Source of the DNA: an uncultured Actinomycetes bacterium
GTDB lineage: Bacteria > Actinomycetota > Actinomycetes > Nanopelagicales > Nanopelagicaceae
Length of the DNA: 48,570 nt
Assembly (NCBI GenBank): GCA_903854185.1
Contig: CAINVP010000083.1
Coordinates: 1 to 48,570, forward strand
Direction of reading: 5' to 3'
Part shown: positions 19,318 to 30,206 of the stretch, one piece after another
How the letters are laid out: each line of letters starts with the position of its first letter
How positions within the stretch are numbered: the stretch's first letter is position 1
Program-made: the position numbers and the translations under genes
Notes under the pieces: model-generated
Told to the model about the DNA's origin: nothing
Database searches by the model: none
Seen by the model: the letters and a program-made list of their open reading frames with translations, nothing else

Positions 19318-20532
19318 TTATGCGAGCGCCTTCTGGAGGTTCTGATCAATTGCATCCAAGAATGCCTGCGTATTGAGGTATGGCGCATCGTCGCTAATGA
19401 GAAGGGCTAGATCCTTCGTCATCTTTCCGGATTCAACTGTCTCAACGCAGACTCGCTCAAGGGTCAGAGCGAAATCTGCCAACGCGCTGTTGTTATCAAG
19501 CTTGGCACGGTGGGCAAGACCCTGGGTCCACGCAAAGATAGAGGCGATTGGGTTTGTTGAGGTCTCTTTACCTGCCTGATGATCGCGATAGTGGCGGGTC
19601 ACTGTTCCATGAGCAGCTTCTGACTCAACCACCTTGCCATCTGGAGTCATAAGAACAGATGTCATCAATCCAAGTGAGCCATAACCTTGCGCAACTGTGT
19701 CGGACTGAACATCACCGTCGTAGTTCTTACACGCCCACACATAACCTCCAGGCATGCGAAGTGACATCGCAACCATGTCATCGATGAGGCGATGCTCGTA
19801 CCAAATGCCTATCTTCTCAAACTCTGCCTTGAACTCGGCCTCGTAGATCTCTTGGAAGATATCTTTGAAACGACCATCGTAAGCCTTCAAAATCGTGTTC
19901 TTCGTTGAGAGATAGACCGGGTACTGGCGCTTGATTCCGTAGTTCAATGAGGCGCGAGCGAAGTCACGGATTGACTCATCTAAGTTGTACATCGACATTG
20001 CTACGCCAGAGCCTGGGAAGTCGAAAATCTTATGTTCGATTGCTGGTGAACCATCTTCCGGAACGAACTTGACGGTAAGCGTGCCAGCTCCTGGCACTTT
20101 GAAATCAGTTGCCCGGTATTGATCGCCGAATGCGTGACGACCGATAACGATGGGCAGCGTCCAGTGAGGAATCAGGCGTGGGACGTTCGAGATGATGATC
20201 GGCTCGCGGAAGATTACTCCCCCGAGAATGTTGCGGATGGTGCCGTTAGGCGACTTCCACATCTTCTTCAGACCAAACTCTTCGACGCGCGCCTCATCTG
20301 GGGTGATGGTTGCGCACTTGATGCCAACGCCATGCTTCTGAATCGCCTTAGCAGCATCGATTGTTATCTGATCATCAGTTTCATCACGCTTCTCAATACC
20401 GAGATCGTAATATTCAAGATTTACATCAAGGTAAGGAAGAATCAACTTATCCTTAATGAACTTCCAGATAATGCGAGTCATCTCGTCGCCATCTAGCTCA
20501 ACGACTGTTCCTTCAACTTTAATTTTGCTCAT
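19318..20532 (-). CDS. icd: NADP-dependent isocitrate dehydrogenase (homodimeric, type II)
   Basis: A 404-residue enzyme of the eukaryotic-like dimeric isocitrate dehydrogenase family (similar to mycobacterial Icd1 and human IDH1). It shows [58 protein letters not shown] and the metal-site [17 protein letters not shown]. It decarboxylates isocitrate to 2-oxoglutarate, yielding NADPH. AGGAG lies seven bases before the ATG. It sits ten bases downstream of mdh, so the two TCA genes are probably co-transcribed. The convergent neighbour shares a terminator. Confidence 0.95.
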   Translation of the reverse strand: MSKIKVEGTVVELDGDEMTRIIWKFIKDKLILPYLDVNLEYYDLGIEKRDETDDQITIDAAKAIQKHGVGIKCATITPDEARVEEFGLKKMWKSPNGTIRNILGGVIFREPIIISNVPRLIPHWTLPIVIGRHAFGDQYRATDFKVPGAGTLTVKFVPEDGSPAIEHKIFDFPGSGVAMSMYNLDESIRDFARASLNYGIKRQYPVYLSTKNTILKAYDGRFKDIFQEIYEAEFKAEFEKIGIWYEHRLIDDMVAMSLRMPGGYVWACKNYDGDVQSDTVAQGYGSLGLMTSVLMTPDGKVVESEAAHGTVTRHYRDHQAGKETSTNPIASIFAWTQGLAHRAKLDNNSALADFALTLERVCVETVESGKMTKDLALLISDDAPYLNTQAFLDAIDQNLQKALA

Positions 20533-20542
20533 GCGCTAGCTC

Positions 20543-21499
20543 CTATAGGTCCTTCACATCGGCTTGCTTAGCGCGGACAGCCTCGGCCGCGACTTTAAGT
20601 GATTCAACTTCTGAAGGCGTGAGTGAACCTTCAACTACGTTACGAACTCCTTCGCGGCCAATCTCAGCTTCAACTCCGAGATAGACACCGCTAATTCCAA
20701 ATTGACCATCAACCCAGGCACAGACTGGCATGACGACGCCAGAATCTTCGATAACCGCCTTTGCCATTCGAGCAGCTGCAGCTGATGGTGCGTAATAAGC
20801 AGAACCGGTCTTCAGAAGTGCAACAACCTCAGCGCCGCCATTACGTGTGCGATCTACTAATTCAGCAATTTCTTCAGCGCTCAACAGTTCTGTGAGTGGC
20901 TTGCCATTTACGGTGCAACGACTTGGGACTGGAACCATGGTCTCACCATGAGAACCGAGTGTGAGAGTACGAACGGCTCCGACGGGTACTCCGACCTTCT
21001 CTGCGACAAAGTTAGTGAAACGTGCGGTATCGAGCATTCCTGCCTGACCCATCACTTTATTCTTTGGGAAACCGGTTGCGATCTGCGCAAGCGCCGTCAT
21101 CTCATCAAGTGGATTTGAGACCACGATGATGACTGCGTTCGGTGAGTGCTGGGCAATATTTTCGGCGACGCCACGGACGATGCCAGCATTTACTCCGATG
21201 AGGTCCATCCGAGACATACCTGGCTTACGTGGCAGACCGGCAGTAATAACCACGACATCTGAGTTCGCGGTAGCTTCATAGCCAGCACCTTCAGCTGTTG
21301 TTGTTGCTCCTACAACTTTTGTCTCAAAGCCCTCGATGGAGCGAGACTGATTCATATCAAGTGCGAGGCCCTCTGGCTTACCCTCGACGATATCTGTAAG
21401 AACGACTGTTTCGAAGATGTTGTATTCAGCTAGACGGAGAGCGGTTGTGGATCCATAAAAACCTGCTCCAACGACTGTGACTTTGCCCTTCAATGACAT
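20543..21499 (-). CDS. mdh: malate dehydrogenase (LDH-like type)
   Basis: A 318-residue NAD-dependent enzyme oxidising malate to oxaloacetate. The dinucleotide motif GAGFYGSTTA is N-terminal. The substrate loop reads AGLPRKPGMSR, with Arg (not Gln) at the specificity site, which marks malate rather than lactate dehydrogenase. SNPLDEM and LGSHGETMVP with the catalytic His follow. It belongs to the LDH-like, tetrameric MDH group. GGGA lies upstream of the ATG. The gene is between DUF3017 and icd in a TCA/one-carbon cluster. Confidence 0.93.
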   Translation of the reverse strand: MSLKGKVTVVGAGFYGSTTALRLAEYNIFETVVLTDIVEGKPEGLALDMNQSRSIEGFETKVVGATTTAEGAGYEATANSDVVVITAGLPRKPGMSRMDLIGVNAGIVRGVAENIAQHSPNAVIIVVSNPLDEMTALAQIATGFPKNKVMGQAGMLDTARFTNFVAEKVGVPVGAVRTLTLGSHGETMVPVPSRCTVNGKPLTELLSAEEIAELVDRTRNGGAEVVALLKTGSAYYAPSAAAARMAKAVIEDSGVVMPVCAWVDGQFGISGVYLGVEAEIGREGVRNVVEGSLTPSEVESLKVAAEAVRAKQADVKDL

Positions 21500-21538
21500 T
21501 GCATTTCCCGTCTCTACGCGCGTGCGGACGGAGCAATC

Positions 21539-21766
21539 TTATCTTGCGTGTGGAAGGGTCAGTGCCACCACAAAAAGGGCTAGCGCAAGTAGGAGTGGCA
21601 GAAATAACTCAATTCTCCGCTTCTTCTCCGCCTCCAGATAGCGCAGATAGGCGTAGCCAGCCGCACCAATCGCTAGCAGGATGCTGCCCGATCGCACCTT
21701 GCCAACAATGGCGATTGCAACTCCAACGAAGATGAAGAGCAGATTAAGAGTGCGATAACGTGACAT
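21539..21766 (-). CDS. small membrane protein, DUF3017 family
   Basis: A 75-residue protein with three membrane helices (about residues 6-23, 27-42 and 53-70) and a basic Lys/Arg loop (EAEKKRRIE). Size, topology and position between folD and mdh match actinobacterial DUF3017. Function unknown. It starts three bases after the folD stop and is therefore in the same transcript. Confidence 0.78.
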   Translation of the reverse strand: MSRYRTLNLLFIFVGVAIAIVGKVRSGSILLAIGAAGYAYLRYLEAEKKRRIELFLPLLLALALFVVALTLPHAR

Positions 21767-21769
21767 GGA

Positions 21770-22606
21770 TTAGAGCTTCGAAGCCATCTCGAAGACATTG
21801 GTGATCAACATCGCGCGCGTCATCGGTCCAACGCCACCAGGGTTAGGTGCGAAGTAACCGGCAATCTCTGCCACATCTGGATGGACATCTCCCAGCAATC
21901 CGGCATCCGTGCGAGTAATTCCCACATCAAGAACTGCGGCACCTGGCTTGATATTCTCCGGACGAATTGCATGTGGCTGACCAACTGCTGCCACGACAAT
22001 ATCGGCTCGACGCGTGTGCCAGTTAATATCGTGGGTTGCGGTGTGAACTGTAGTTACAGTCGCATCGTCACCTTTACGAGTGAGCAACAATGACAACGGG
22101 CGACCAACAGTTAATCCGCGACCAACAATGATTACTTCAGCGCCCCGCGTTGATACGCCATAACGATGGAGCAACTCCACGATTCCGCGAGGGGTGCAAG
22201 GTAGCGGTGCTGGCTCGTTGATTACTAGCTTTCCGAGATTAAGCGGATGAAGCCCATCGGCATCTTTTGCTGGATCAATTGCTTCCAGAATTGCATTCTG
22301 ATTCATTCCCTTAGGAAGGGGAAGTTGGACGATGTAACCGGTGCACTCTTTTGCATTATTCAAATCATTAATTGCCGCGAGTACATCCGCCTGAGTAGCG
22401 GTGCCGGGAAGATCGATGCGAATAGATTGGATTCCTACCTCAGCGCAGTCCTTATGCTTTCCACCGACATACGAGTGCGATCCTGGGTCATCGCCAACAA
22501 GTACGGTACCGAGACCAGGCTTATTGCTCATGGTCTTTACCTTCTCAGCAAGTTCTGCCTTGATTGTGGCAGCTGTTGCTTTACCATCAAGAATGATTGC
22601 GCTCAT
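21770..22606 (-). CDS. folD: bifunctional methylenetetrahydrofolate dehydrogenase/cyclohydrolase
   Basis: A 278-residue enzyme interconverting 5,10-methylene- and 10-formyl-tetrahydrofolate with NADP. Motifs: [15 protein letters not shown] (catalytic Lys), [51 protein letters not shown], and the C-terminal [15 protein letters not shown]. It supplies the formyl donor for PurN and PurH, encoded next door. The start is ATG at 22606, six bases after a TAGAAT box, so it can be made from its own leaderless transcript. Confidence 0.96.
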   Translation of the reverse strand: MSAIILDGKATAATIKAELAEKVKTMSNKPGLGTVLVGDDPGSHSYVGGKHKDCAEVGIQSIRIDLPGTATQADVLAAINDLNNAKECTGYIVQLPLPKGMNQNAILEAIDPAKDADGLHPLNLGKLVINEPAPLPCTPRGIVELLHRYGVSTRGAEVIIVGRGLTVGRPLSLLLTRKGDDATVTTVHTATHDINWHTRRADIVVAAVGQPHAIRPENIKPGAAVLDVGITRTDAGLLGDVHPDVAEIAGYFAPNPGGVGPMTRAMLITNVFEMASKL

Positions 22607-22612
22607 ATTCTC

Positions 22613-22618
22613 ATTCTA
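22613..22618 (-). promoter_or_regulatory. putative -10 box, leaderless promoter of folD
   Basis: TAGAAT ends six bases before the ATG at 22606 on the minus strand, just behind the purH stop. No Shine-Dalgarno is present. This would separate folD expression from purH read-through. Confidence 0.55.
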
Positions 22619-22636
22619 TCGGGAAAATTTTGCTTC

Positions 22637-24184
22637 TTAGGCGTGGGAGAAGTGACGAACTCCGGTGAAGAACATTGCTACACCGCGAGCCTGCGCAGCC
22701 GCGATCACTTCTTCATCGCGGACACTTCCACCGGGTTGTACGACCGCGGAAATTCCAGCATCCAAGAGAATCTCAAGCCCGTCGGCAAAGGGGAAGAAGG
22801 CATCACTTGCGGCAACACTTCCCTGCGCTCGAGTTCCACTACGTGAAACTGCAAGCCGGGCAGAGTCGACTCGATTAACTTGGCCCATACCTACGCCAAC
22901 GGAAGCGCCGCCCTTTGCAAGGAGAATTGCATTGCTCTTAACAGCTCGAACGCTTCGCCATGCAAAGTGAAGGTCAGCAAGTACATCTGGCGAAAGTTCT
23001 GGACCGCTGACCTGCTTCCAATGTTGCCTGCTATCCCCATCTGCATCAATTAGATCGCTACCTTGGATCAAGAGGCCACCGCTGATAGGGCGGAGTTCTT
23101 CTCGTGGCGTTTCATAATTTTCGACGCTAAGAATTCGGATAGATGGCTTCTTCGCAAGTATTTCTACTGCGCCATCTTCATATCCTGGTGCGATAATAAC
23201 CTCAGTAAAGATTTCAGAGACTTGATCTGCCATCTCCTTCGTAACAATGCGATTTGCAGCTATCACACCACCAAACGCGGAGACTGGATCACATTCGTGC
23301 GCTTTGCGATGAGCCTCTGCAATTGAACTACCGACGGCAATGCCGCAAGGATTTGCATGCTTAATGATTGCAACACAGGGACCGGAGTGATCAAAGGCGG
23401 CTCGAAGTGCGGCATCACCATCGGTGTAGTTATTAAAAGACATCTCCTTGCCATGAAGTTGAGTAGCACCGGCGATGCCGCCACCTGGTGCACCGCTATA
23501 CAGATTTGCAGCTTGATGAGGATTCTCACCGTAACGCAGGCCAGCCATCTTCTTCCAGATAAACGAACGCCACTCATCGGCAAGGCCAAGCTCTCCCCCG
23601 AGCCACTCAGCAATGGTGCTGTCATACTCCGCTGTCGCACGGAAGGTGTGCATCGCAAGGCGTTGGCGCTCGGCAAAGGTGAAGCCACCAGCAGGCAGCG
23701 CCTCATAAATCGCGGAATATTGGGATGGGTTGCTGACGACGGCCACTGAACCATGATTCTTTGCCGCACCACGAAGCATGCTCGGTCCACCGATATCAAT
23801 CTGCTCAATACATTCTGCATAGTCAGAGTTCGTTGCAATGGTCTCTGCAAATGGATAGAGATTGATAACGATGAGATCAAAGGGGGCAATATCGTGGCTG
23901 TGAATGGCGGCCATATGTTCAGGGTTATTTTGGTCAGCAAGGATTCCGCCATGGATGCGAGGATGAAGAGTCTTAACGCGGCCACCCATCATCTCTGGGA
24001 AGTCGGTGTACTCCTCAACAGCGGTGACTGGGATACCCGCGGTTGCAATCGCCTTTGCCGTTGAGCCAGTTGAGAGAATCTCGACACCATGCTTGTGAAG
24101 TGAGGTTGCTAGTTCAACGAGTCCGCTCTTGTCATAGACACTAATAAGTGCTCGCTTGATGGCTTTACGTTCGGATGAGCTCAT
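22637..24184 (-). CDS. purH: bifunctional AICAR transformylase/IMP cyclohydrolase
   Basis: A 515-residue enzyme for the last two steps of IMP synthesis. Residues 1-195 form the IMP cyclohydrolase (MGS-like) domain with [18 protein letters not shown] and [16 protein letters not shown]. The transformylase domain shows [19 protein letters not shown] and [11 protein letters not shown], and ends with [11 protein letters not shown] and [12 protein letters not shown]. Length is normal. The start overlaps the purN stop by four bases, with GAGGA upstream inside purN. Confidence 0.96.
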   Translation of the reverse strand: MSSSERKAIKRALISVYDKSGLVELATSLHKHGVEILSTGSTAKAIATAGIPVTAVEEYTDFPEMMGGRVKTLHPRIHGGILADQNNPEHMAAIHSHDIAPFDLIVINLYPFAETIATNSDYAECIEQIDIGGPSMLRGAAKNHGSVAVVSNPSQYSAIYEALPAGGFTFAERQRLAMHTFRATAEYDSTIAEWLGGELGLADEWRSFIWKKMAGLRYGENPHQAANLYSGAPGGGIAGATQLHGKEMSFNNYTDGDAALRAAFDHSGPCVAIIKHANPCGIAVGSSIAEAHRKAHECDPVSAFGGVIAANRIVTKEMADQVSEIFTEVIIAPGYEDGAVEILAKKPSIRILSVENYETPREELRPISGGLLIQGSDLIDADGDSRQHWKQVSGPELSPDVLADLHFAWRSVRAVKSNAILLAKGGASVGVGMGQVNRVDSARLAVSRSGTRAQGSVAASDAFFPFADGLEILLDAGISAVVQPGGSVRDEEVIAAAQARGVAMFFTGVRHFSHA

Positions 24185-24735
24185 TCCTCTACCTTGCTCT
24201 CTAGGAAGTCATAAATAGTCTCAACAATGAGCTCGCGTTCAACGACCTTAATTCTCTCATGCAATGAATCTTCAGTGTCGCCTGGCAGAACTGGAATTGC
24301 CACCTGCTTAATCACTGGTCCGGTATCAACACCTTTATCCACCCAATGAACAGTGGTGCCGGTCTCGCTCACGCCCGCCGCCAGAGCGTCGCGGACAGCA
24401 TGGGCGCCTGGAAAAGCTGGCAGGAGCGCTGGATGCGTATTAATTACTTTGAAGTGAGTAACGAAGCGCTCCTCCAAGATTCGCATAAAGCCGACGCTTA
24501 CAACGAGATCTGGTGCCAGGCTCTCCACAAGTGCGAAGAGCTCCTCGTTCCAACGATTTCGATCGCCATCCAATGGCAGAAAGTGGTCCGTGACGCCGAC
24601 TTCGCGGGCGCGCTCTAGTACTGGTGCATCTTTATCGCTGATGACTCCCACAATATTCGATAACGGAACTCTCTGAAAGATTGCAGAGGCGAGGGAGCCA
24701 GATCCAGATGCAAGCAGGACGATGCGCTTACTCAC
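24181..24735 (-). CDS. purN: phosphoribosylglycinamide formyltransferase
   Basis: A 184-residue enzyme transferring a formyl group from 10-formyl-THF to GAR. It has LLASGSGS near the N terminus, the catalytic Asn-His segment [17 protein letters not shown], and [17 protein letters not shown]. The start is GTG at 24735 inside the last codons of the DUF6350 gene (eight-base overlap), and the stop overlaps purH by four bases, so the three genes form a tight unit. Confidence 0.95.
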   Translation of the reverse strand: MSKRIVLLASGSGSLASAIFQRVPLSNIVGVISDKDAPVLERAREVGVTDHFLPLDGDRNRWNEELFALVESLAPDLVVSVGFMRILEERFVTHFKVINTHPALLPAFPGAHAVRDALAAGVSETGTTVHWVDKGVDTGPVIKQVAIPVLPGDTEDSLHERIKVVERELIVETIYDFLESKVEE

Positions 24736-25801
24736 TCTTTAAAAACCTTGTATGACTAGCTGGAAGAGCGATAAAGAGTAAGTAAATGGCTCCGAGTGAG
24801 ATAGCGAAGTACTCAATGAATGTAAGCAGCGGAATACCCACGGGATTCATCGCAGAAGTCAGCAGCTCTCCTGAAGATAAGAAAGCAAGCAGTGCCAAGA
24901 TAAGCAGAAGGGCGAATGAGGTTCGGAAGAAATAGAAGGTTCTCGCTTTGAATCCGTTAAATTCTCGGAGCACCGGAAGAAGGCAGACGAGTGAAATCAC
25001 AAAGAGTGAGAGTGATCCGACGGCGAGCACAGGGTGCTTTCCGGTTGGAAGCGCACTCAGAAGTGGCAGGGCTGGAATTTCGTGGAGTGTGAAATGCGTT
25101 GGAGATATCAGCGTTCCCGCCCCAAGATGGAAGCCGGAACCAATGAAATATGAGAAGGCAAGGAGTGCCGCATTAGGAAGATAGAGCGCCTGGACGAGAA
25201 AGAAGAGGACTCCCCCAATAATTCCCGGACCAATGACAGTGTCGAGATCGACGAGTACTTTCCAATGCGCAATCATCGAACCCATTACTACCAAGCTCGC
25301 TACGCCCCACACTATGAGAATGACATGAAAGGCGAAGCGAATATGTCTTGCCTCATCCGATCTAAAGTTATAAGTCGCAAGATATGAGATCACAAATGCA
25401 TAGAGCGGTGCTAAATACCAGAGTGGATATGTGGTGGTGCTCTTTGAGAAAAAGGCGAGCGCCATTGCCATTAGTGCGTACGCAATAGCAAAGAAGAACC
25501 TCGCACCTTCAACTTTCGAGTGTGCCTCGGCAACGCGGGGGAAAGATTTACGTATCGCCCAGATGGGAAAAATAATCGCCCCGAGCGGCAGGACTGAGAG
25601 CTTTCCCATTGCGAGGTGAAATGGAATCTGATGGGCGGCGAGCCAAATCCAGACAGAAGCGCGAATCGGGTCAGATGTATTTCCGGTTGCACTGCCCGCC
25701 GTCGCCCAAGCGAAAAGTGAGATAAAACTTGCTGGGAAAAGTGTAAGTGCGACGCTCCTTGCGGCCTGAAGTAATGAGACCGAGAGGATACGCCGCACCA
25801 T
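24728..25801 (-). CDS. polytopic membrane protein, DUF6350-like
   Basis: A 357-residue protein with about nine or ten hydrophobic helices. Its position between sucD and purN is that of the actinobacterial DUF6350 membrane protein. Two short segments rich in Gly/Pro (GSGFHLGAGTLISP and the ALPTGKHP loop) look like conserved loops between helices. Function unknown; no enzymatic motif is seen. It begins 15 bases after the sucD stop, with no strong ribosome binding site, and overlaps purN by eight bases. Confidence 0.7.
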   Translation of the reverse strand: MVRRILSVSLLQAARSVALTLFPASFISLFAWATAGSATGNTSDPIRASVWIWLAAHQIPFHLAMGKLSVLPLGAIIFPIWAIRKSFPRVAEAHSKVEGARFFFAIAYALMAMALAFFSKSTTTYPLWYLAPLYAFVISYLATYNFRSDEARHIRFAFHVILIVWGVASLVVMGSMIAHWKVLVDLDTVIGPGIIGGVLFFLVQALYLPNAALLAFSYFIGSGFHLGAGTLISPTHFTLHEIPALPLLSALPTGKHPVLAVGSLSLFVISLVCLLPVLREFNGFKARTFYFFRTSFALLLILALLAFLSSGELLTSAMNPVGIPLLTFIEYFAISLGAIYLLFIALPASHTRFLKSE

Positions 25802-25816
25802 AACTGTGAAGCCTAG

Positions 25817-26698
25817 TTAGCCTTGAAGGATTTTGCGCATGAGAGCTGCAGTTTCAGAAGGTGTCTTTCCGACTGCAACGCCGGCCGCTTCAAGTGCCTC
25901 TTTCTTAGCCGCTGCAGTACCCGAGGAGCCAGAGACGATGGCGCCAGCGTGGCCCATAGTTTTGCCCTCTGGCGCAGTGAAGCCAGCAACATATCCGACA
26001 ACCGGCTTTGTGACATATTCTGCGATAAAGGCGGCCGCACGCTCTTCTGCATCGCCACCAATCTCACCAATCATGACAATCGCATCGGTATCAGGATCAT
26101 CCTGGAAGGCGCGCAAGCAATCGATATGCGTAGTTCCGATAATTGGATCGCCACCGATACCTACTGCGGTACTGAAACCGAAGTCACGGAGTTCATACAT
26201 CATTTGGTAGGTGAGCGTTCCCGACTTTGAGACTAAACCAATACGACCCGGGCCGGTGATATCTGCCGGAATAATTCCGAGGTTTGATTTTCCTGGGCTA
26301 ATAAGGCCAGGACAGTTTGGGCCAACGAGTTGAGTAGTGCCCTTGCTCTTTGCATATGCATAGAACGCTGCTGAATCGTGTACTGGAATTCCTTCAGTAA
26401 TGACAACAACTAACGGGAGCGCGGCATCGATAGCATCAATGACAGCAGCCTTAGCGAACTTAGGTGGAACGAAGACAACTGAGGCATTTGCGCCAGTTGC
26501 AGCAACCGCTTCTGAGACCGAGTTGAAGACTGGTAACGTCTTTCCTTCGATCTCAACGCTCTGCCCACCCTTACCTGGTGTAACTCCACCGACGATATTT
26601 GTGCCAGATGCGATCATGCGGCGAGTGTGCTTTGTGCCCTCAGAGCCAGTCATACCTTGAACGATGACTTTGGAGTTTTCGTTGATAAAGATAGCCAT
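25817..26698 (-). CDS. sucD: succinyl-CoA synthetase alpha subunit
   Basis: A 293-residue subunit carrying the phosphorylated histidine. It shows the CoA-binding [40 protein letters not shown] and the active-site segment [11 protein letters not shown]. With SucC it converts succinyl-CoA to succinate with nucleotide phosphorylation. The start ATG overlaps the sucC TAA by one base (TAATG). Confidence 0.96.
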   Translation of the reverse strand: MAIFINENSKVIVQGMTGSEGTKHTRRMIASGTNIVGGVTPGKGGQSVEIEGKTLPVFNSVSEAVAATGANASVVFVPPKFAKAAVIDAIDAALPLVVVITEGIPVHDSAAFYAYAKSKGTTQLVGPNCPGLISPGKSNLGIIPADITGPGRIGLVSKSGTLTYQMMYELRDFGFSTAVGIGGDPIIGTTHIDCLRAFQDDPDTDAIVMIGEIGGDAEERAAAFIAEYVTKPVVGYVAGFTAPEGKTMGHAGAIVSGSSGTAAAKKEALEAAGVAVGKTPSETAALMRKILQG

Positions 26699-27858
26699 TA
26701 CTTCGCCGCCAATTCTGCTGCCTTAGCAGCTGCGCTATCCATGGTGTCGAGTTGTTGCACCAATGGGTGCGCCGCCTCATTAAGAATTCTGCGACCCTCA
26801 AGGACGCTATTACCATCCAAGCGAACCACGATTGGCTTAGTCGCCTTATCTCCTAGCATCGCAAGCGCTTGGACGATTCCATGTGCAACAGCATCGCAGG
26901 CCGTGATTCCGCCGAAGACGTTAACGAAGACGCTCTTCACTTCAGGATCGCCAAGGATAATTGAGAGGCCATTTGCCATCACTTCAGCCGATGCACCGCC
27001 ACCAATATCGAGGAAGTTCGCCGGCTTGACGCCGTACTTCTCGCCAGCATAAGCAACAACATCGAGCGTGCTCATTACTAGACCAGCGCCATTTCCGATG
27101 ATGCCAACTTCGCCACTGAGCTTGACATAGTTAAGACCCTTAGCCTTCGCTGCAGCTTCAAGCGGATTAGCAGCTGATGAGTCAACGAGCGCCTCGTGGT
27201 CTGGGTGGCGGAAGTCAGCGCTATCGTCAAGCGTTACTTTTCCATCCAGCGCAATGATTCGACCATCATCAGTCTTTACCAATGGATTAATCTCCATCAA
27301 AGTTGCGTCTTCAGCAACAAATGCCGCCCATAACTTCAACAGCACATCTGCAACATCGTTCTCAACTGAAGATGGGAACTGACCTTGACGAACGATCTCA
27401 AGAGCGAGTTCGGAAGAGATCCCAACGTTGGGATCAATACCTACCCGAGCTAACTTCTCCGGCTGGGTGTGTGCAACTTCTTCAATCTCCATACCACCAG
27501 CCACAGAGGCCATAACAAGGAAGTTTCGGTTTGCCCGGTCGAGGAGAATCGCCATGTAGTACTCCTCAGCGATTGGCGCTGCCTGAGCAATCATGACCTT
27601 ATGGACTATGTGTCCCTTAATATCCATACCGAGAATTGCTGATGCCTTCTCTTTCGCATCTGCTGCGTTCTCTGCGACCTTTACGCCGCCCGCTTTTCCA
27701 CGGCCACCAATTTTTACTTGTGCTTTAACTACTACTCGTCCGCCCATAACTTCTGCAGCTTGAGCGGCTTCATCCGCTGTAGTTGCAACTGCTCCAGCAA
27801 GTACTGGAATGTTATGCGACTCGAATAGATCTCGAGCTTGATACTCAAAGAGATCCAT
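26698..27858 (-). CDS. sucC: succinyl-CoA synthetase beta subunit
   Basis: A 386-residue ATP-grasp subunit. N-terminal [17 protein letters not shown], the [16 protein letters not shown] loop, METNPLV-like [14 protein letters not shown], and the C-terminal [16 protein letters not shown] are diagnostic. It pairs with SucD in the TCA cycle. A GGGG sequence lies a few bases before the ATG. It is the first gene of a leftward transcript running through sucD, DUF6350, purN and purH; the 50 bases upstream to the helicase stop hold no terminator that I can see. Confidence 0.96.
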   Translation of the reverse strand: MDLFEYQARDLFESHNIPVLAGAVATTADEAAQAAEVMGGRVVVKAQVKIGGRGKAGGVKVAENAADAKEKASAILGMDIKGHIVHKVMIAQAAPIAEEYYMAILLDRANRNFLVMASVAGGMEIEEVAHTQPEKLARVGIDPNVGISSELALEIVRQGQFPSSVENDVADVLLKLWAAFVAEDATLMEINPLVKTDDGRIIALDGKVTLDDSADFRHPDHEALVDSSAANPLEAAAKAKGLNYVKLSGEVGIIGNGAGLVMSTLDVVAYAGEKYGVKPANFLDIGGGASAEVMANGLSIILGDPEVKSVFVNVFGGITACDAVAHGIVQALAMLGDKATKPIVVRLDGNSVLEGRRILNEAAHPLVQQLDTMDSAAAKAAELAAK

Positions 27859-27908
27859 TACTACCCCGATTCATCAGTGGCTATGTTGGGAGCAATTCTA
27901 TCGGCTTG

Positions 27909-30137
27909 CTACAGCTTCTCTACCGGGGCATATCTGAGCAGTAGGCGCTTGCTGCCGGCACTTCCAAAATCAATTGTCGCCTCAGCTCGGTCCCCCTCGC
28001 CAGCAGTACCGGTAACGGTGCCTAATCCAAATGTGTCGTGTGACACACGATCACCAATCGCGAGCGCCATAGCCTCGCTCGCCTTCTTACCCGTTGCCTT
28101 CGGCGGAGGTCCAAAACTTCGAACCGTTGTACTCAACCCACTCTTCATAATTCGATCAGTTCGGTCATTCCATTGAATTACATTCTCTGGAATTTCGCTC
28201 AAGAAGCGTGATGCCGGGTTATATGCCGGTGCGCCCCACGAGGAACGATATTCAGCACGAGTGATGTAAAGACGTTGGCGCGCTCGAGTTAGACCAACAT
28301 AAGCAAGGCGTCGCTCCTCCTCAACTTCATCTCGATCACCAAGCGTGCGCGAGTGCGGAAAGATTCCCTCTTCCATGCCAGTTAAGAAGACGGTAGGAAA
28401 TTCCAGACCCTTTGCAGTGTGCAGGGTCATCAGAGTCACGACGCCGCCGTGGTCCTCACCATCAGGAATTTGATCAGAGTCGGCGACGAGTGAGACGCGC
28501 TCGAGGAAACCAGAGAGTGAAATCTCTTCCCCTTCAATTACTTCGCCCTCTTCATACTCGGTTGCCACTGAGACAAGTTCTTCTAAGTTCTCGGTGCGAG
28601 ATTCCGCCTGCGGATCAAAGCTCTTGGCAAGTTCTGCCATCAGACCACTCTGTTCAAGAACTGCTTGGGCAATTACCGATGGGCGCACCTTCGCTTCAAC
28701 GAGAGTATGAAGCCCGACGAGCAAGCCAATGAACTCTTTTATAGATACCAGTGTGCGCGCTGGCATACCTGGCGCCTCACCTGCTCGATTGAGCGCCCCC
28801 CAGAAAGAGAGTCCCTGGGATTTGCCATACTCCTCAACGATTTCCAGTGCGCGGTCGCCAATTCCTCGCTTTGGGGTATTGATTACGCGCCGTAGCGAGA
28901 TTTCATCATCAGGATTGACGAGTACTCGAAGATAAGCAAGAAAGTCCTTTACCTCTTTACGCTCGTAGAATCGAAGACCGCCCACAACTTTGTAAGGAAT
29001 TGCCGAGCGCAGAAAGGCTTCCTCGAAGAGACGCGACTGCGCATTCGTTCGGTAGAAGATTGCGGTCTCCCCGGGCTGCGACTTTCCATCTTCGCGCAGA
29101 CGTCTAATCTCTTCAACAACAAATGAGGCTTCCGCGTGTTCACTCTCCGCGAGGTGGCCAATAATCGGCTCTCCACTTCCCTCTTCCGACCAGAGGTTCT
29201 TCTCGCGTCGGCCAGTGTTATTCCCGATGACAGCATTTGCAGCGGTCAGAATATTTTGAGTGGAGCGATAATTCTGTTCTAGGAGAATCGTCTTGGCATC
29301 TGGATAATCCTCTTCAAATTGGAGGATGTTACGAATATTAGCGCCGCGGAATGCGTAGATTGATTGATCAGCATCGCCAACAACGCAGAGTTCTGCCATC
29401 GGGAAGCCATCGCCGTCAACACCAACGAGCTCACGAATTAACACGTACTGCGCATGGTTTGTATCTTGATACTCATCTACGAGCACGTGCTTAAAGCGCG
29501 AACGGTAACGTGACTTTGCCTCTGGAAAGCGCTGCAAAACCTCCACGGTCTTACCGATCAAATCATCGAAATCCATCGCATTTGCCGTAGTGAGGCGTCG
29601 CTGGTAAATCGCGTAGACCTCTGCGCAGACCTCCTCTAACTTCGTGGAAGCGTTCTGTAAAAATGCTTGTGGCCCAAAAAGTTCATTCTTTGCAGAGGAG
29701 ATAACACCTTGCACTGAACGCGGGGTGTACATCTTTGAGTCGAGATTAAGCTCAGCCAGAATATGTTTAATGAGCGCAAGGCTGTCAGAACTATCGTAAA
29801 TGGTGAAGGTGTTGGTGTAGCCAAGTCTGGCCGCCTCTTGGCGCAAGATGCGCACGCAGGCGCTATGGAAGGTTGAGACCCACATCGACTTTGCCTGAGC
29901 GCCTACGAGATCGGCGACTCTCTCCTTCATCTCCGCGGCCGCCTTATTAGTAAAGGTAATGGCGAGGAGTTCGAAGGGCGCGACACCTCGTTCGCCCATA
30001 AGATAAGCAATTCTGCGAGTGAGAACACGTGTCTTACCAGATCCAGCGCCAGCAACAATCAGAAGCGGCCCACCTGAATGGAGAACGGCAGCTTCTTGGG
30101 CAGGGTTAAGGCCCGCAATAATCGAGTGGGATGACAC
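27909..30137 (-). CDS. pcrA: ATP-dependent DNA helicase UvrD/PcrA
   Basis: A 742-residue superfamily 1A helicase. Motifs: Walker A GAGSGKTRVL, motif II VDEYQDTN, motif III GDADQSIYAFRGA, motif IV QNYRST, motif V TLHTAKGLEF and motif VI VGLTRARQRLYITRA. The C-terminal tail ends in a small SH3-like domain (about 690-740, GDRVSHDTFGLG) that contacts RNA polymerase in PcrA/UvrD. It acts in nucleotide excision repair and replication-transcription conflicts. The start is GTG at 30137, six bases after TAGACT, without a Shine-Dalgarno. Confidence 0.95.
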   Translation of the reverse strand: MSSHSIIAGLNPAQEAAVLHSGGPLLIVAGAGSGKTRVLTRRIAYLMGERGVAPFELLAITFTNKAAAEMKERVADLVGAQAKSMWVSTFHSACVRILRQEAARLGYTNTFTIYDSSDSLALIKHILAELNLDSKMYTPRSVQGVISSAKNELFGPQAFLQNASTKLEEVCAEVYAIYQRRLTTANAMDFDDLIGKTVEVLQRFPEAKSRYRSRFKHVLVDEYQDTNHAQYVLIRELVGVDGDGFPMAELCVVGDADQSIYAFRGANIRNILQFEEDYPDAKTILLEQNYRSTQNILTAANAVIGNNTGRREKNLWSEEGSGEPIIGHLAESEHAEASFVVEEIRRLREDGKSQPGETAIFYRTNAQSRLFEEAFLRSAIPYKVVGGLRFYERKEVKDFLAYLRVLVNPDDEISLRRVINTPKRGIGDRALEIVEEYGKSQGLSFWGALNRAGEAPGMPARTLVSIKEFIGLLVGLHTLVEAKVRPSVIAQAVLEQSGLMAELAKSFDPQAESRTENLEELVSVATEYEEGEVIEGEEISLSGFLERVSLVADSDQIPDGEDHGGVVTLMTLHTAKGLEFPTVFLTGMEEGIFPHSRTLGDRDEVEEERRLAYVGLTRARQRLYITRAEYRSSWGAPAYNPASRFLSEIPENVIQWNDRTDRIMKSGLSTTVRSFGPPPKATGKKASEAMALAIGDRVSHDTFGLGTVTGTAGEGDRAEATIDFGSAGSKRLLLRYAPVEKL

Positions 30138-30143
30138 GGAGGC

Positions 30144-30149
30144 AGTCTA
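30144..30149 (-). promoter_or_regulatory. putative -10 box, leaderless promoter of pcrA
   Basis: TAGACT on the minus strand, six bases before the GTG at 30137. The bases between read as an anti-Shine-Dalgarno-like CCTCC, not a ribosome binding site, which favours leaderless translation. Confidence 0.55.
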
Positions 30150-30206
30150 GAGGTAGCCCAGAGGTTGGCTAGGATTTACCCCTTCACTCGAGAAAATGGT
30201 GGCATC

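Noticed and set aside
22247-22846. 199-residue plus-strand frame across the folD/purH junction
   Set aside because: It overlaps two certain genes, has no recognisable domain and no ribosome binding site.
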